Positions 33,580-42,124 of a DNA stretch of 64,000 nucleotides are shown here, piece after piece (position 1 is the first letter of the stretch; every line of letters begins with the position of its first letter). This DNA is from Serratia sp. FDAARGOS_506 (GTDB lineage Bacteria > Pseudomonadota > Gammaproteobacteria > Enterobacterales > Enterobacteriaceae): NCBI RefSeq assembly GCF_003812745.1, contig NZ_CP033831.1, positions 1,364,001 through 1,428,000 on the forward strand, read 5' to 3'. The position numbers were made by a program, and so were the translations under genes. The notes beneath the pieces were generated by a model, which was not told where the DNA came from, did not search any database, and saw only the letters and a program-made list of their open reading frames with translations.

Positions 33580-33599
33580 GCCCCTCGTTAACGAGGGGC
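33580..33599 (+). promoter_or_regulatory. 20-bp perfect palindrome covering the trmL ribosome-binding site
   Basis: GCCCCTCGTTAACGAGGGGC is a perfect palindrome between cpxA and trmL. The GAGG at 33593-33596, ten bases before the trmL ATG, is the best ribosome-binding site and lies in its right arm, so a hairpin would hide it. No T tract follows, so it is not a typical terminator. Regulation is inferred. Confidence 0.6.
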
Positions 33600-33606
33600 C
33601 TGCAAC

Positions 33607-34080
33607 ATGCTGAACATCGTTTTATTTGAACCCGAAATTCCACCCAACACCGGCAATATCATTCGCCTGTGTGCCAATACCGGCTTTAACCTGCACCTGA
33701 TCGAACCGCTCGGATTCCCGTGGGATGACAAGCGCCTGCGCCGCGCCGGGCTGGACTATCATGAGTTCACCCGCGTCAGCCGTCATGCCGATTACGCCGC
33801 CTTTCTCGCTGCCGAAAATCCACAGCGGCTGTTTGCCCTCACCACCAAAGGCACGCCGGCGCACAGCGCCGTCAGCTATCAGCCCGGCGATTACCTGTTG
33901 TTCGGCCCGGAAACCCGCGGGTTGCCCGCCGATATCCTCGATGCGTTACCTGCGCAGCAAAAAATCCGCATCCCGATGCAGGCACAAAGCCGCAGCATGA
34001 ACCTGTCGAATGCCGTATCGGTGGTGGTGTATGAAGCCTGGCGACAGTTGGATTATGCCGGCGCGCTGATCAAGGCGTGA
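33607..34080 (+). CDS. trmL: tRNA (cytidine(34)/uridine(34)-2'-O)-methyltransferase TrmL
   Basis: SPOUT-family enzyme that 2'-O-methylates the wobble base of the two leucine tRNAs with CAA and UAA-type anticodons. 157 residues. The trefoil-knot SAM site is seen in [14 protein letters not shown] and [20 protein letters not shown]; the N terminus [20 protein letters not shown] is family-typical. In E. coli this gene lies next to cysE; here two further genes come between, and cpxA precedes it. Confidence 0.96.
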   Translation: MLNIVLFEPEIPPNTGNIIRLCANTGFNLHLIEPLGFPWDDKRLRRAGLDYHEFTRVSRHADYAAFLAAENPQRLFALTTKGTPAHSAVSYQPGDYLLFGPETRGLPADILDALPAQQKIRIPMQAQSRSMNLSNAVSVVVYEAWRQLDYAGALIKA

Positions 34081-34141
34081 TCCGCGACGACACGCCATAC
34101 TGGAAGCATCACCGCTGCGATGTTCTCTCCAGGAACGACAC

Positions 34142-34915
34142 ATGGCTTTCGTCGAGGATATTGTCACCCAGCTTCGCCGGCTCGAGCCGGCGCTGAATGA
34201 GGCGCTGCTGCGGCTGCAGCAGGCGCAAGACAGCGAAGCGCTGCACGATCTGCGCGTCTGTCTGCGCCGTATTCGCAGCCTGCTGCGACCGTTACGCGGC
34301 TGCCCCGGCACAATGCGGCTCGATCGGGCCGCCGCAGAGCTGGGCAGGCTTACAACGCCGCTGCGCGATCTCGAGGTGCTGATCGCAGAACTGACGCACC
34401 ATCGCCTGGATTGGCAGGCCAACGTGCGCCAGAGCGATCTGCGGGCCCGCTTCCGTCAACTGCTCGCCCATCCGCAGCTCATCGACTTTCCCTCACGGTT
34501 GCACGCGTGGCCGCGCCGCTTCCGCCGTACCGCACCGCGCGCCGCCAAGCACCGCTTGAACCGACGCCTGCAGCGCCAACAGCGGCAACTGCGCCGGGCA
34601 TTGGCCGATGCCGGCTACGATCGCCATCGCCTGCGGTTGCTGATAAAACGCCTGCGCTACGCGGCCGAAGCCTATCCGCAATACCTCCCCTTCTCTCCCG
34701 CCGCAACGGCTTGCCTGAAGGCGGCGCAAAACGCCCTCGGCGACTGGCACGATCGGGAGGTCTGGTGCCTACTGGCCGAACATCAGGCGGATCTCTGGCC
34801 ATTATTACCCCAGTGGCAGGCTGAGCAACGCCAGGCGTTGGCCAACGCGGACGCCTTACTCACCGCCCTCTTACCGGTATTGGCGGCGAAAACCGGCGGC
34901 GCATCACGATCCTGA
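34142..34915 (+). CDS. CHAD domain-containing protein
   Basis: 257-residue, very Arg/His-rich helical protein. Its pattern of repeated helices with conserved basic residues (LHDLRVCLRRIRSLL, TPLRDLEVLI, LRLLIKRLRYAAEAY, NALGDWHDREVW) is that of the CHAD domain, which binds inorganic polyphosphate. No CYTH triphosphatase domain is fused and no polyphosphate enzyme adjoins it. No signal peptide, so cytoplasmic. AGGA lies ten bases before the ATG. It shows no frameshift and its composition matches its neighbours. Specific role unknown. Confidence 0.85.
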   Translation: MAFVEDIVTQLRRLEPALNEALLRLQQAQDSEALHDLRVCLRRIRSLLRPLRGCPGTMRLDRAAAELGRLTTPLRDLEVLIAELTHHRLDWQANVRQSDLRARFRQLLAHPQLIDFPSRLHAWPRRFRRTAPRAAKHRLNRRLQRQQRQLRRALADAGYDRHRLRLLIKRLRYAAEAYPQYLPFSPAATACLKAAQNALGDWHDREVWCLLAEHQADLWPLLPQWQAEQRQALANADALLTALLPVLAAKTGGASRS

Positions 34916-35019
34916 AAAAAGGCGGCGGCAGGGCACGCCCAGCCCCGAAAATGCCCGCTGCGGCGCAGATAATGCGCTATGTTTTGTAAGGGTAATCACC
35001 ACTCATCTTAGGAAACCAT

Positions 35020-35691
35020 ATGAAGAAACAACGCTTGAGCGTTGCCATGGCGGTTCTGGCAGCGGGCCTGTTGCTGGCGGGCTGTTCGTCCAAAGTCACC
35101 CAAACGTCTCAATACTCGGGCTTCTTGTCCGATTACAGCAAACTGCAGGAAACTACCTCGCCAAGCGGCCATAAAACGCTGCGTTGGGTCGATCCAAACT
35201 ACAAGGAATCCAACTATCGCGGCATCTATTTCCAACCGGTGGTCTATTTCCCGGCGGAGAAGCCCACGGCGCGCGTCAGTCAGGACACGCTGAACAAAAT
35301 TAAGGCGTATGCGACCCAGCGGATTAAAGCTGCGCTGCAGAATCGCTTCACTATTCTGCCAAGCCCGACAGGTTCGCGCGTGCTGGTGGCCAAGCTCGCC
35401 ATCACCGCCGTTTCCGCCGAAAACGAAGACATGAAGTTCTATGAAGTCGTGCCGGTCGCCGCGGTCGTTGCCAGCACCATGGCGGCTACCGGGCACCGGA
35501 CGCAAAATACCGCGCTGTATATCGAAGGCGAGCTGATCGACCAGGATACCGGTAAAACGGTGATGGAAGTGGTGCGCAAGGCCTACGGCAAAACCGTCAA
35601 CAACGACAGTACGCCGGTCACGGCGGATGACGTCAAGGCGGCGATCGACGACATCGTCACCGATATCACCAACTTCCCGAAACAGGGTTAA
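35020..35691 (+). CDS. DUF3313-like lipoprotein
   Basis: 223-residue predicted lipoprotein: signal peptide MKKQRLSVAMAVLAAGLLLA with lipobox LLAGC, lipidated Cys22, followed by SSK, which favours the outer membrane by the +2 rule. The mature part (FLSDYSKLQETTSPSG, LRWVDPNYKESNYRGIYFQP) resembles DUF3313 proteins of unknown function. Ends with a predicted helix (VTADDVKAAIDDIVTDITNF). AGGA precedes the ATG. Lies between the CHAD gene and converging cysE and belongs to no recognised operon. Confidence 0.82.
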   Translation: MKKQRLSVAMAVLAAGLLLAGCSSKVTQTSQYSGFLSDYSKLQETTSPSGHKTLRWVDPNYKESNYRGIYFQPVVYFPAEKPTARVSQDTLNKIKAYATQRIKAALQNRFTILPSPTGSRVLVAKLAITAVSAENEDMKFYEVVPVAAVVASTMAATGHRTQNTALYIEGELIDQDTGKTVMEVVRKAYGKTVNNDSTPVTADDVKAAIDDIVTDITNFPKQG

Positions 35692-35701
35692 CCGCTGCCT
35701 G

Positions 35702-35732
35702 AAAAACACAGGGGGAGCCGAAGCTCCCCCTG
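35702..35732 (-). terminator. Terminator of cysE (UUCG loop)
   Basis: A perfect 10-bp stem (35709-35718 with 35723-35732). In the minus-strand RNA the loop reads UUCG, an especially stable tetraloop, and it is followed by a T-rich tract from the A at 35702-35706. Confidence 0.8.
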
Positions 35733-35752
35733 AATGGTGGCACAGACGGCGC

Positions 35753-36577
35753 TCAAATGCCGTCGCCGTATTCGAAGCCGTGATTGGTGCCGTTGAAGTA
35801 TTGGTCCATATCCATCGACGGCGTATCGCTCTCCGGCCGCCCGACGATGCGCGCCGGCACGCCGGCGGCGGTGGTGTGCGGCGGTATCGCCTGCAAGACC
35901 ACCGAGCCCGCGCCGATCTTCGCACCCTTGCCCACTTCGATATTGCCGAGAATTTTGGCGCCGGCGCCAATCATCACCCCTTCGCGAATTTTCGGGTGAC
36001 GGTCGCCGCTGGTTTTACCGGTACCGCCCAAGGTGACCGACTGCAGGATAGAGACGTTGTTCTCCACCACCGCCGTTTCACCGATCACGATGCCGGTGGC
36101 GTGGTCGAGCATGATGCCGCAGCCGATGGTCGCCGCCGGGTGGATGTCCACGCCGAAGGCGACGGAAATTTGATTTTGCAGGTAAATAGCCAGCGCTTGC
36201 CGCCCTTGCTGCCACAGCCAGTGGCCGATGCGGTAAGCCTGCAACGCATGGAACCCTTTCAGGTAAAGCAGCGGCGTAGAGTATTTATCGACCGCCGGAT
36301 CGCGCAGCCGTACCGCGAGAATATCGCGCGCCGCCGAAACGATCATCTGGTTGTCGGACTTGTAGGCCTCTTCCACCACCTCGCGCACCGCAATGGCGGG
36401 CATGATCGGCGTCGCCAGCTTGTTGGCCAACATATAGCTGAGCGCGCTGCCCAGGTTCTCGTGCTTGAGCAACGTCGCATGGAAAAAGCTGGCCAGCATC
36501 GGTTCACAATCAGCCAGTGCTCGCGCTTCTGATTTAATGCTGTTCCAGACCTGCTCCAACTCTTCTGACGACATCAC
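35753..36577 (-). CDS. cysE: Serine O-acetyltransferase
   Basis: Transfers acetyl from acetyl-CoA to serine, giving O-acetylserine for cysteine synthesis; feedback-inhibited by cysteine. 274 residues: N-terminal helical domain (SEELEQVWNSIKSEARALAD), then a left-handed beta-helix of hexapeptide repeats with catalytic His/Asp in DIHPAATIG and LDHATGIVIGETAVVE, and the C-terminal tail ending YGDGI, whose last Ile normally inserts into CysK. Last gene of the minus-strand series yibN-grxC-secB-gpsA-cysE. Confidence 0.98.
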   Translation of the reverse strand: MMSSEELEQVWNSIKSEARALADCEPMLASFFHATLLKHENLGSALSYMLANKLATPIMPAIAVREVVEEAYKSDNQMIVSAARDILAVRLRDPAVDKYSTPLLYLKGFHALQAYRIGHWLWQQGRQALAIYLQNQISVAFGVDIHPAATIGCGIMLDHATGIVIGETAVVENNVSILQSVTLGGTGKTSGDRHPKIREGVMIGAGAKILGNIEVGKGAKIGAGSVVLQAIPPHTTAAGVPARIVGRPESDTPSMDMDQYFNGTNHGFEYGDGI

Positions 36578-36677
36578 ATTCCCCTCTGCCTTGCCAAACG
36601 GGCCGCTTCACACGGTAGCGCGAAGCGGCCCAGGTCATTTGCGGGGTCAGCATGCTGCCCCGGCATATCGTTTTATG

Positions 36678-37697
36678 TCACGCGCTGGGTTTTTCGTCCT
36701 TTCGGGCTCGCCCCAGCAGGCTCAGCGCCGCTTCGCGGGCGTCTTTATGGCAGTAAAGCACCTGATAAATCTGTTCGGTGATCGGCATTTCCACACCGTG
36801 CCGCTGCGCCAGCGCCAACACCTCTTTGGTATTGCGATAGCCTTCGACCACCTGGCCGATGCTGTCCTGCGCTTCCTGCACGCCTTTGCCCTGCCCCAGC
36901 ATAATGCCGAAGCGGCGGTTGCGCGATTGGTTGTCCGTGCAGGTTAACACCAGATCCCCCAGCCCCGCCATGCCCATGAACGTCGAAGGATCGGCGCCCA
37001 GTGCAGAACCCAGACGGCTCATTTCCGCCAGCCCGCGTGTAATCAATGCGGTGCGAGCGTTGGCGCCAAAACCGATGCCGTCGGACATGCCGGCGCCGAT
37101 GGCGATCACGTTCTTCACCGCGCCGCCAAGCTGCACGCCGATAAAGTCGGGATTGCTGTAGACGCGGAAGCTCTTGCCGCAGTGCAGCAGTTGCTGCAGA
37201 TCGTCGGCGAACTGCGCATCGGTCGCCGCCAGCGCGATCGCCGTCGGCAGGCCGGCGGCCAGCTCTTTGGCGAACGTCGGCCCAGAGAGCACCGCCAGCG
37301 GGATCGCCTCGCCCAACGCCTCACGCGCCACATCCTGCAGCAACCGGCCGGTTTCCGCCTCCAGCCCCTTGGTGGCCCACACGATGCGAGCGTCCGGGCG
37401 CAGATGCGGCTTCAGCTGACGCAGCACGTCGCCGAACACGTGGCTCGGCACCACCACCAGCACGTCGCGGCTCGCCGCCAGCGCACGCGCCAAATCGGCT
37501 TCAAGCAGCAGGGTATCGGGGAAGGGAACGTCGGGCAGAAACGCCTGATTGCAGCGATCTTGCTGCAACGTTTGAATTTGCGCGGGGTTATGCCCCCACA
37601 GCACCACGGTGTGGCCGTTACGCGCGAGCGTAATGGCCAATGCGGTGCCGTACGAGCCGGCACCGATGACAGTCATTGAAGCATTGACGGTGTTCAT
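36678..37697 (-). CDS. gpsA: Glycerol-3-phosphate dehydrogenase [NAD(P)+] GpsA
   Basis: Reduces dihydroxyacetone phosphate to sn-glycerol-3-phosphate for phospholipid synthesis. 339 residues: Rossmann motif [13 protein letters not shown], catalytic Lys in [18 protein letters not shown], and the substrate-binding [14 protein letters not shown]. The start codon shares one base with the secB stop, so it is translationally coupled to secB. About 100 bases separate it from cysE. Confidence 0.98.
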   Translation of the reverse strand: MNTVNASMTVIGAGSYGTALAITLARNGHTVVLWGHNPAQIQTLQQDRCNQAFLPDVPFPDTLLLEADLARALAASRDVLVVVPSHVFGDVLRQLKPHLRPDARIVWATKGLEAETGRLLQDVAREALGEAIPLAVLSGPTFAKELAAGLPTAIALAATDAQFADDLQQLLHCGKSFRVYSNPDFIGVQLGGAVKNVIAIGAGMSDGIGFGANARTALITRGLAEMSRLGSALGADPSTFMGMAGLGDLVLTCTDNQSRNRRFGIMLGQGKGVQEAQDSIGQVVEGYRNTKEVLALAQRHGVEMPITEQIYQVLYCHKDAREAALSLLGRARKDEKPSA

Positions 37698-38167
37698 CAG
37701 GCATCCTGATGTGCTGCGGCACCTTCGCCTTCCGCCTGCTGCTGCAGATAGTTCATGAACAGCGCGTCAAAGTTGACCGGTGCCAGGTTCAGCTGCGGGA
37801 ATGTGCCGCGGGAAACCAGGCTGGTGATGCACTCGCGCGCATACGGGAACAGGATGTTCGGGCAGTATGCACCCAGGCAATGCGCCAGCTGCGTGCCTTC
37901 GATGCCTGCTACCGAGAAAATGCCCGCCTGTTGCACTTCGCACAGGAACGCAGTTTCTTCGCCCAGGGTCGCGGTCACGGTTACGCGCAGTACCACTTCA
38001 TACACTTCGTCAGCCAGTTGGCTGGACGCGGTATCCAGATCAAGTTTAACTTCCGGCTGCCATTCCTGCTGGAAAACCTGCGGCGCGTTCGGCGCTTCGA
38101 AGGAGATGTCCTTGGTATAAATACGTTGGATCTGGAAAGCCATTTCGGTGCTGTTTTGTTCTGACAT
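37697..38167 (-). CDS. secB: Protein-export chaperone SecB
   Basis: Tetrameric chaperone that keeps preproteins unfolded and hands them to SecA. 156 residues, acidic, with the conserved [17 protein letters not shown] and the C-terminal region. The family's hydrophobic groove sequence [15 protein letters not shown] is intact. Between grxC and gpsA on the minus strand, with the E. coli order. Confidence 0.98.
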   Translation of the reverse strand: MSEQNSTEMAFQIQRIYTKDISFEAPNAPQVFQQEWQPEVKLDLDTASSQLADEVYEVVLRVTVTATLGEETAFLCEVQQAGIFSVAGIEGTQLAHCLGAYCPNILFPYARECITSLVSRGTFPQLNLAPVNFDALFMNYLQQQAEGEGAAAHQDA

Positions 38168-38224
38168 GTGAGTAATACCCTTGGTTAAACGTCCTTATTG
38201 ACACTCGCTGAACCGGCAAGCTGC

Positions 38225-38473
38225 TTAAAGCAGCGGATCCAGGCCGCCGCGAGCATCGAGTTCATATAAATCATCGCAGCCGCCGATATGCCGGCCGTCG
38301 ATGAAAATCTGCGGCACGGTGGTGCGCCCGCTGCGCTCGATCATCACTTCGCGCTTGGCGTTATCGCCGTCGATGGCGATCTCGTTAAACGCCGCGCCCT
38401 TGCTGTTCAACAGCGCCTTGGCGCGATGGCAGAACGGACAGGTCGCTTTGGTGTAGATATCAATGTTAGCCAT
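38225..38473 (-). CDS. grxC: Glutaredoxin 3
   Basis: Glutathione-dependent thiol-disulfide reductase. 82 residues from ATG 38473 (MANIDIYTKATCPFCHRAK). Dithiol active site Cys12-Pro-Phe-Cys15; the cis-proline TVPQIF and the glutathione-binding GGCDDL are present. Longer in-frame starts add a non-conserved tail. 29 bases after yibN in the same direction. Confidence 0.97.
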   Translation of the reverse strand: MANIDIYTKATCPFCHRAKALLNSKGAAFNEIAIDGDNAKREVMIERSGRTTVPQIFIDGRHIGGCDDLYELDARGGLDPLL

Positions 38474-38501
38474 GGATTGCCACCTCAAATAGGTTAAACG
38501 G

Positions 38502-38936
38502 TTACTTACCGCGCACCAGCGGCAGGTTTTCTCCGCTCCAGCCGGAAATGCCGTCTTTCAGCATAGTCACCTTTTCAAAACCGGCCTTGCTCAGGTTCTC
38601 CGCCGGCTCGCGGGAGGCGGTGCCGTTGGCGCACACGACGATGATCGGCTGCGCTTTGTGTTTTTCCAGCTCGCCCAGGCTGCCGTTTTTGATTTCGCTG
38701 GCGGTCAGGTTGATGGCGTTGGCCAGGTGACCACGGCGGAAATCGTCGCGGCTGCGGGTGTCGACCACCACGGCTTCTTCTTTGTTGATCAGGCGAATAG
38801 CTTCACCGCGGGCGATCTCTTTGACCTTGGAGAAACGGCTTTTGAAGGTCATGACGATCACGGCGACCAGCAGAGCAATCCAAGCCAGGCTCAGAATAGG
38901 GTGTCTGCTTACGAATGGCATAATTTCTTGCAGCAT
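38502..38936 (-). CDS. yibN: Rhodanese-like membrane-anchored protein YibN
   Basis: 144 residues from ATG 38936 ([15 protein letters not shown]). One N-terminal membrane helix (about 13-31, [17 protein letters not shown]), then a cytoplasmic rhodanese domain ([20 protein letters not shown]). The active-site loop reads VCANGTAS, with the Cys and the C-x2-G-x2-S form needed for persulfide chemistry. The physiological sulfur acceptor is unknown. First gene of the yibN-grxC-secB-gpsA-cysE series and divergent from gpmM. Confidence 0.93.
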   Translation of the reverse strand: MLQEIMPFVSRHPILSLAWIALLVAVIVMTFKSRFSKVKEIARGEAIRLINKEEAVVVDTRSRDDFRRGHLANAINLTASEIKNGSLGELEKHKAQPIIVVCANGTASREPAENLSKAGFEKVTMLKDGISGWSGENLPLVRGK

Positions 38937-39164
38937 GGGGTGTAACAACTCCCGTCAGTTAAGGGATAAATAAGTCAAGGTTCCAGAGTATACCTGCCGA
39001 GTGCGGCAAATACAGCCAATAAGCAAGCGCGATTGTAGAAACTGCGGGCTGCGCTGAGAAATTCCCGAGGTCAGAGCATAAAAGCCCGCGCGATTCGCCG
39101 CAACCTTGATCTCTTTGGGCTATTTATCGCCGCCGGCGGTGTAAAATCAGCCGGTTTTTCGAGG

Positions 39165-39203
39165 GCGAATAGCCATGCCTGCGGCGGGCGCATGGCTATT
39201 CGC
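39165..39203 (+). promoter_or_regulatory. 14-bp perfect hairpin in front of gpmM
   Basis: GCGAATAGCCATGC (39165-39178) pairs with GCATGGCTATTCGC (39190-39203) around an 11-base GC-rich loop, 30 bases before the gpmM start. There is no T tract on either strand, so it is not an ordinary terminator. A TAAAAT at 39142-39147 could be the gpmM -10. The rest of the 297-base gap shows nothing recognisable. Confidence 0.6.
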
Positions 39204-39233
39204 AGCTTAAAAAGTTCATAAGAGGTCAATGCA

Positions 39234-40778
39234 ATGTCGAGCAACAAAAAACCGATGGTACTGGTGATCCTGGACGGTTACGGCCATCGTGAAGAGCGGC
39301 AGGACAACGCGATCCTGAACGCCGGCACCCCGGTGATGGATCGCCTGTGGCGGGAGCAGCCGCATACGCTGATCGCCGCTTCCGGGCTGGATGTCGGCCT
39401 GCCCGATGGGCAAATGGGCAACTCCGAAGTCGGCCACGTCAACCTGGGTGCCGGGCGCATCGTGTACCAGGATCTGACCCGGCTGGACAAAGCGATCGCC
39501 GACGGCGAATTTTTCGCCAACCCGGTGCTGACTGCCGCCGTCGATAAGGCCGTGGCGGCCGGCAAGGCGGTGCATATCATGGGCCTGCTGTCGCCGGGCG
39601 GCGTGCACAGCCACGACGAGCATATCCTGGCCATGATCAAGCTTGCCGCCCAGCGCGGCGCCAAAGCCGTTTATCTGCATGCCTTCCTCGACGGACGCGA
39701 CACGCCGCCGCGCAGCGCCGAAGCCCCGCTGCAACGCTGCCGCGACGCCTTCGCCACGCTAGGCGTCGGGCGCATCGCCTCGCTGATCGGGCGCTACTAC
39801 GCAATGGATCGCGACAACCGCTGGGAACGTGTGCAGCTAGCCTATGACCTGCTGACCGCGGCCAAAGGCGACTACATGGCCGACGATGCGGTAGCCGGTT
39901 TGCAGGCTGCCTACCAGCGCGGTGAAAACGACGAGTTCGTCAAACCGACCGTCATTCGCGCCGCCGGTGAGGCCGATGCCACGATGCAGGACGGCGATGC
40001 GTTGATCTTCATGAACTTCCGCGCTGACCGCGCGCGCCAGATCACCCGCGCTTTCGTGAACGCGGATTTCGACGGTTTCCCACGCGCCAAACGGGTGCAG
40101 TTCGGCGATTTCGTGATGCTGACCGAGTATGCCGCCGACATCGACACCGCCTGTGCCTATCCGCCGGCGTCGCTGACCAACACCTTCGGCGAATGGCTGA
40201 TGAAGCACGACAAAACCCAGCTGCGCATCTCGGAAACCGAAAAATACGCCCACGTCACCTTCTTCTATAACGGCGGCGTGGAAGCGCCGTTCAAGGGCGA
40301 AGAGCGCGTGCTGGTCAATTCTCCGAAGGTCGCCACCTACGATCTGCAGCCGGAGATGAGCGCCGCCGAGCTGACCGACAAGCTGCTGAACGCCATCCGC
40401 AGCGGCAAATACGACGCCATTATCTGCAACTACCCGAACGGCGACATGGTAGGGCATACCGGCGTGTATGAAGCGGCGGTCAAAGCGGTAGAAACGCTGG
40501 ACGCCTGCATCGCCCAGGTGGTTGACGCAGTGCGTGAAGTCGATGGCCAGCTGCTGATCACCGCCGATCACGGCAACGCCGAGCAGATGCGCGATCCGGC
40601 CACCGGCCAGGCGCATACCGCCCATACCAACCTGCCGGTGCCGCTGATTTACGTCGGCAAACCGGCGCGGGCGGTCGAAGGCGGCAAGCTTTCGGACATC
40701 GCGCCAACCCTGTTAACGCTGATGGGAATGGAAATCCCGCAAGAGATGACTGGTAAGCCGCTGTTCATCGTGGAATAA
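39234..40778 (+). CDS. gpmM: 2,3-bisphosphoglycerate-independent phosphoglycerate mutase
   Basis: Mn-dependent interconversion of 3- and 2-phosphoglycerate in glycolysis; alkaline-phosphatase superfamily (also called gpmI). 514 residues. Metal ligand Asp14 (ILDGYG), catalytic Ser64 in MGNSEVGH, and further metal ligands in NGDMVGHTG and [10 protein letters not shown]. Ends ten bases before envC, so gpmM-envC-yibQ form one unit. Confidence 0.97.
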   Translation: MSSNKKPMVLVILDGYGHREERQDNAILNAGTPVMDRLWREQPHTLIAASGLDVGLPDGQMGNSEVGHVNLGAGRIVYQDLTRLDKAIADGEFFANPVLTAAVDKAVAAGKAVHIMGLLSPGGVHSHDEHILAMIKLAAQRGAKAVYLHAFLDGRDTPPRSAEAPLQRCRDAFATLGVGRIASLIGRYYAMDRDNRWERVQLAYDLLTAAKGDYMADDAVAGLQAAYQRGENDEFVKPTVIRAAGEADATMQDGDALIFMNFRADRARQITRAFVNADFDGFPRAKRVQFGDFVMLTEYAADIDTACAYPPASLTNTFGEWLMKHDKTQLRISETEKYAHVTFFYNGGVEAPFKGEERVLVNSPKVATYDLQPEMSAAELTDKLLNAIRSGKYDAIICNYPNGDMVGHTGVYEAAVKAVETLDACIAQVVDAVREVDGQLLITADHGNAEQMRDPATGQAHTAHTNLPVPLIYVGKPARAVEGGKLSDIAPTLLTLMGMEIPQEMTGKPLFIVE

Positions 40779-40787
40779 TCCTTCTCC

Positions 40788-42122
40788 ATGAGGGAGAAGG
40801 CGTTTTTTGCACTATCAAGGGTAACCCGAAGCGCAAACGCAGGCAGCCGACCGCTGCCTGAACGCACCGCGCCAAGGACGTTCACCGCCATGTGCGCCAG
40901 CGTATTTTGCGCTGGCGTCTTGCTGTTGCCGCTCGCCGGCCAGGCGGCGGAAGACAATAAATCCCAGTTGAAAGACATCCAGCAGAGCATCGCCGAGAAA
41001 GAAAAAGCGGTGAAACAGCAGCAGCAGCAACGCAGCGCTCTGCAGGATCAGCTACGTCAGCAGGAAAAAACCATCGCCCAGGCCAGCCGCCAGTTGCGCG
41101 ACACCCAGGGCACGCTCACCCAGCTGGGCAAAGACATTTCCGGCCTGAACGCCTCGATAGCCAAACTGCAAAAGCAGCAATCAACCCAACAGAACCTCCT
41201 CGCCAAACAGCTCGACGCCGCCTTCCGGCAAGGGCAGCACAGCGCCGTGCAATTGATCCTCAGCGGTGAAGAAAGCCAGCGCAGCGAACGTATTCTGGCC
41301 TATTTCGGCTATCTGAACGAAGCGCGCCAGAAAACCATCGAAGAGCTGAAGCAGACCCGCGCCGAGCTGGCGAAGCAAAAAACCACGCTGGTGGCCAAAC
41401 AGGGCCAGCAAAAATCCTTACTGGGCGAGCAACAGACGCAGCAGCAGAAGCTGGAGCAGGCGCGCGGCGCCCGTAAGAAAACGCTGACCGCGCTGGAAGC
41501 CTCGCTGGAAAAAGACCAACAACGCCTGGTGGAACTGCGCCAGAACGAAGCCCGCATGCGCGACAAGATCGCTCGGGCGGAGCGCGAAGCCCGTGCGCGC
41601 GCCGAACGCGAAGCGCGTGAAGCGGCCAAGGTGCGCGAACAGGTGCGCATCAAGGAGCAGCAGGCGAAGAAAACCGGCACGACCTACAAACCTAGCGAAG
41701 CCGATCGCTCGCTGATGGCGCGAACCGGCGGCCTTGGTCGTCCGGCCGGCCAGCTGATGTGGCCGGTGCGCGGCCGCACGCTGCACGGCTTTGGCGAACA
41801 GCAGCAGGGCGAGCTACGCTGGAAAGGCATGGTGATCGAAGCCCGCGAAGGCAGCGAAGTGAAAGCCGTCGCCGATGGCCGCGTGCTGCTGGCCGACTGG
41901 CTGCAAGGCTATGGCCTGATGGTGGTGGTCGAACACGGTAAAGGCGACATGAGCGTGTACGGCTACAACCAAAGCGCGTTGGTCAACGTCGGGGCGCAGG
42001 TGCGCGCCGGTCAGCCGATCGCTCTGGTCGGCACCAGCGGCGGCCAGGGAACGCCGTCGCTCTATTTCGAAATCCGTCGTCAGGGACAGGCGGTTAACCC
42101 ACTGCCGTGGTTGGGAAGATAG
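40788..42122 (+). CDS. envC: Murein hydrolase activator EnvC
   Basis: Periplasmic divisome protein that activates amidases AmiA and AmiB at the septum. 444 residues if started at ATG 40788. A hydrophobic segment (about 36-52, CASVFCAGVLLLPLAGQA) is the export signal, preceded by a basic stretch longer than in E. coli. ATG 40890 would shorten it and neither start has a clear ribosome-binding site. Then come long Gln/Lys/Glu-rich coiled coils (about 57-290) and a C-terminal LytM domain that lacks the catalytic His residues (LYFEIRR where active enzymes have an H), as expected for an activator. Two bases before yibQ. Confidence 0.93.
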   Translation: MREKAFFALSRVTRSANAGSRPLPERTAPRTFTAMCASVFCAGVLLLPLAGQAAEDNKSQLKDIQQSIAEKEKAVKQQQQQRSALQDQLRQQEKTIAQASRQLRDTQGTLTQLGKDISGLNASIAKLQKQQSTQQNLLAKQLDAAFRQGQHSAVQLILSGEESQRSERILAYFGYLNEARQKTIEELKQTRAELAKQKTTLVAKQGQQKSLLGEQQTQQQKLEQARGARKKTLTALEASLEKDQQRLVELRQNEARMRDKIARAEREARARAEREAREAAKVREQVRIKEQQAKKTGTTYKPSEADRSLMARTGGLGRPAGQLMWPVRGRTLHGFGEQQQGELRWKGMVIEAREGSEVKAVADGRVLLADWLQGYGLMVVVEHGKGDMSVYGYNQSALVNVGAQVRAGQPIALVGTSGGQGTPSLYFEIRRQGQAVNPLPWLGR

Positions 42123-42124
42123 AT

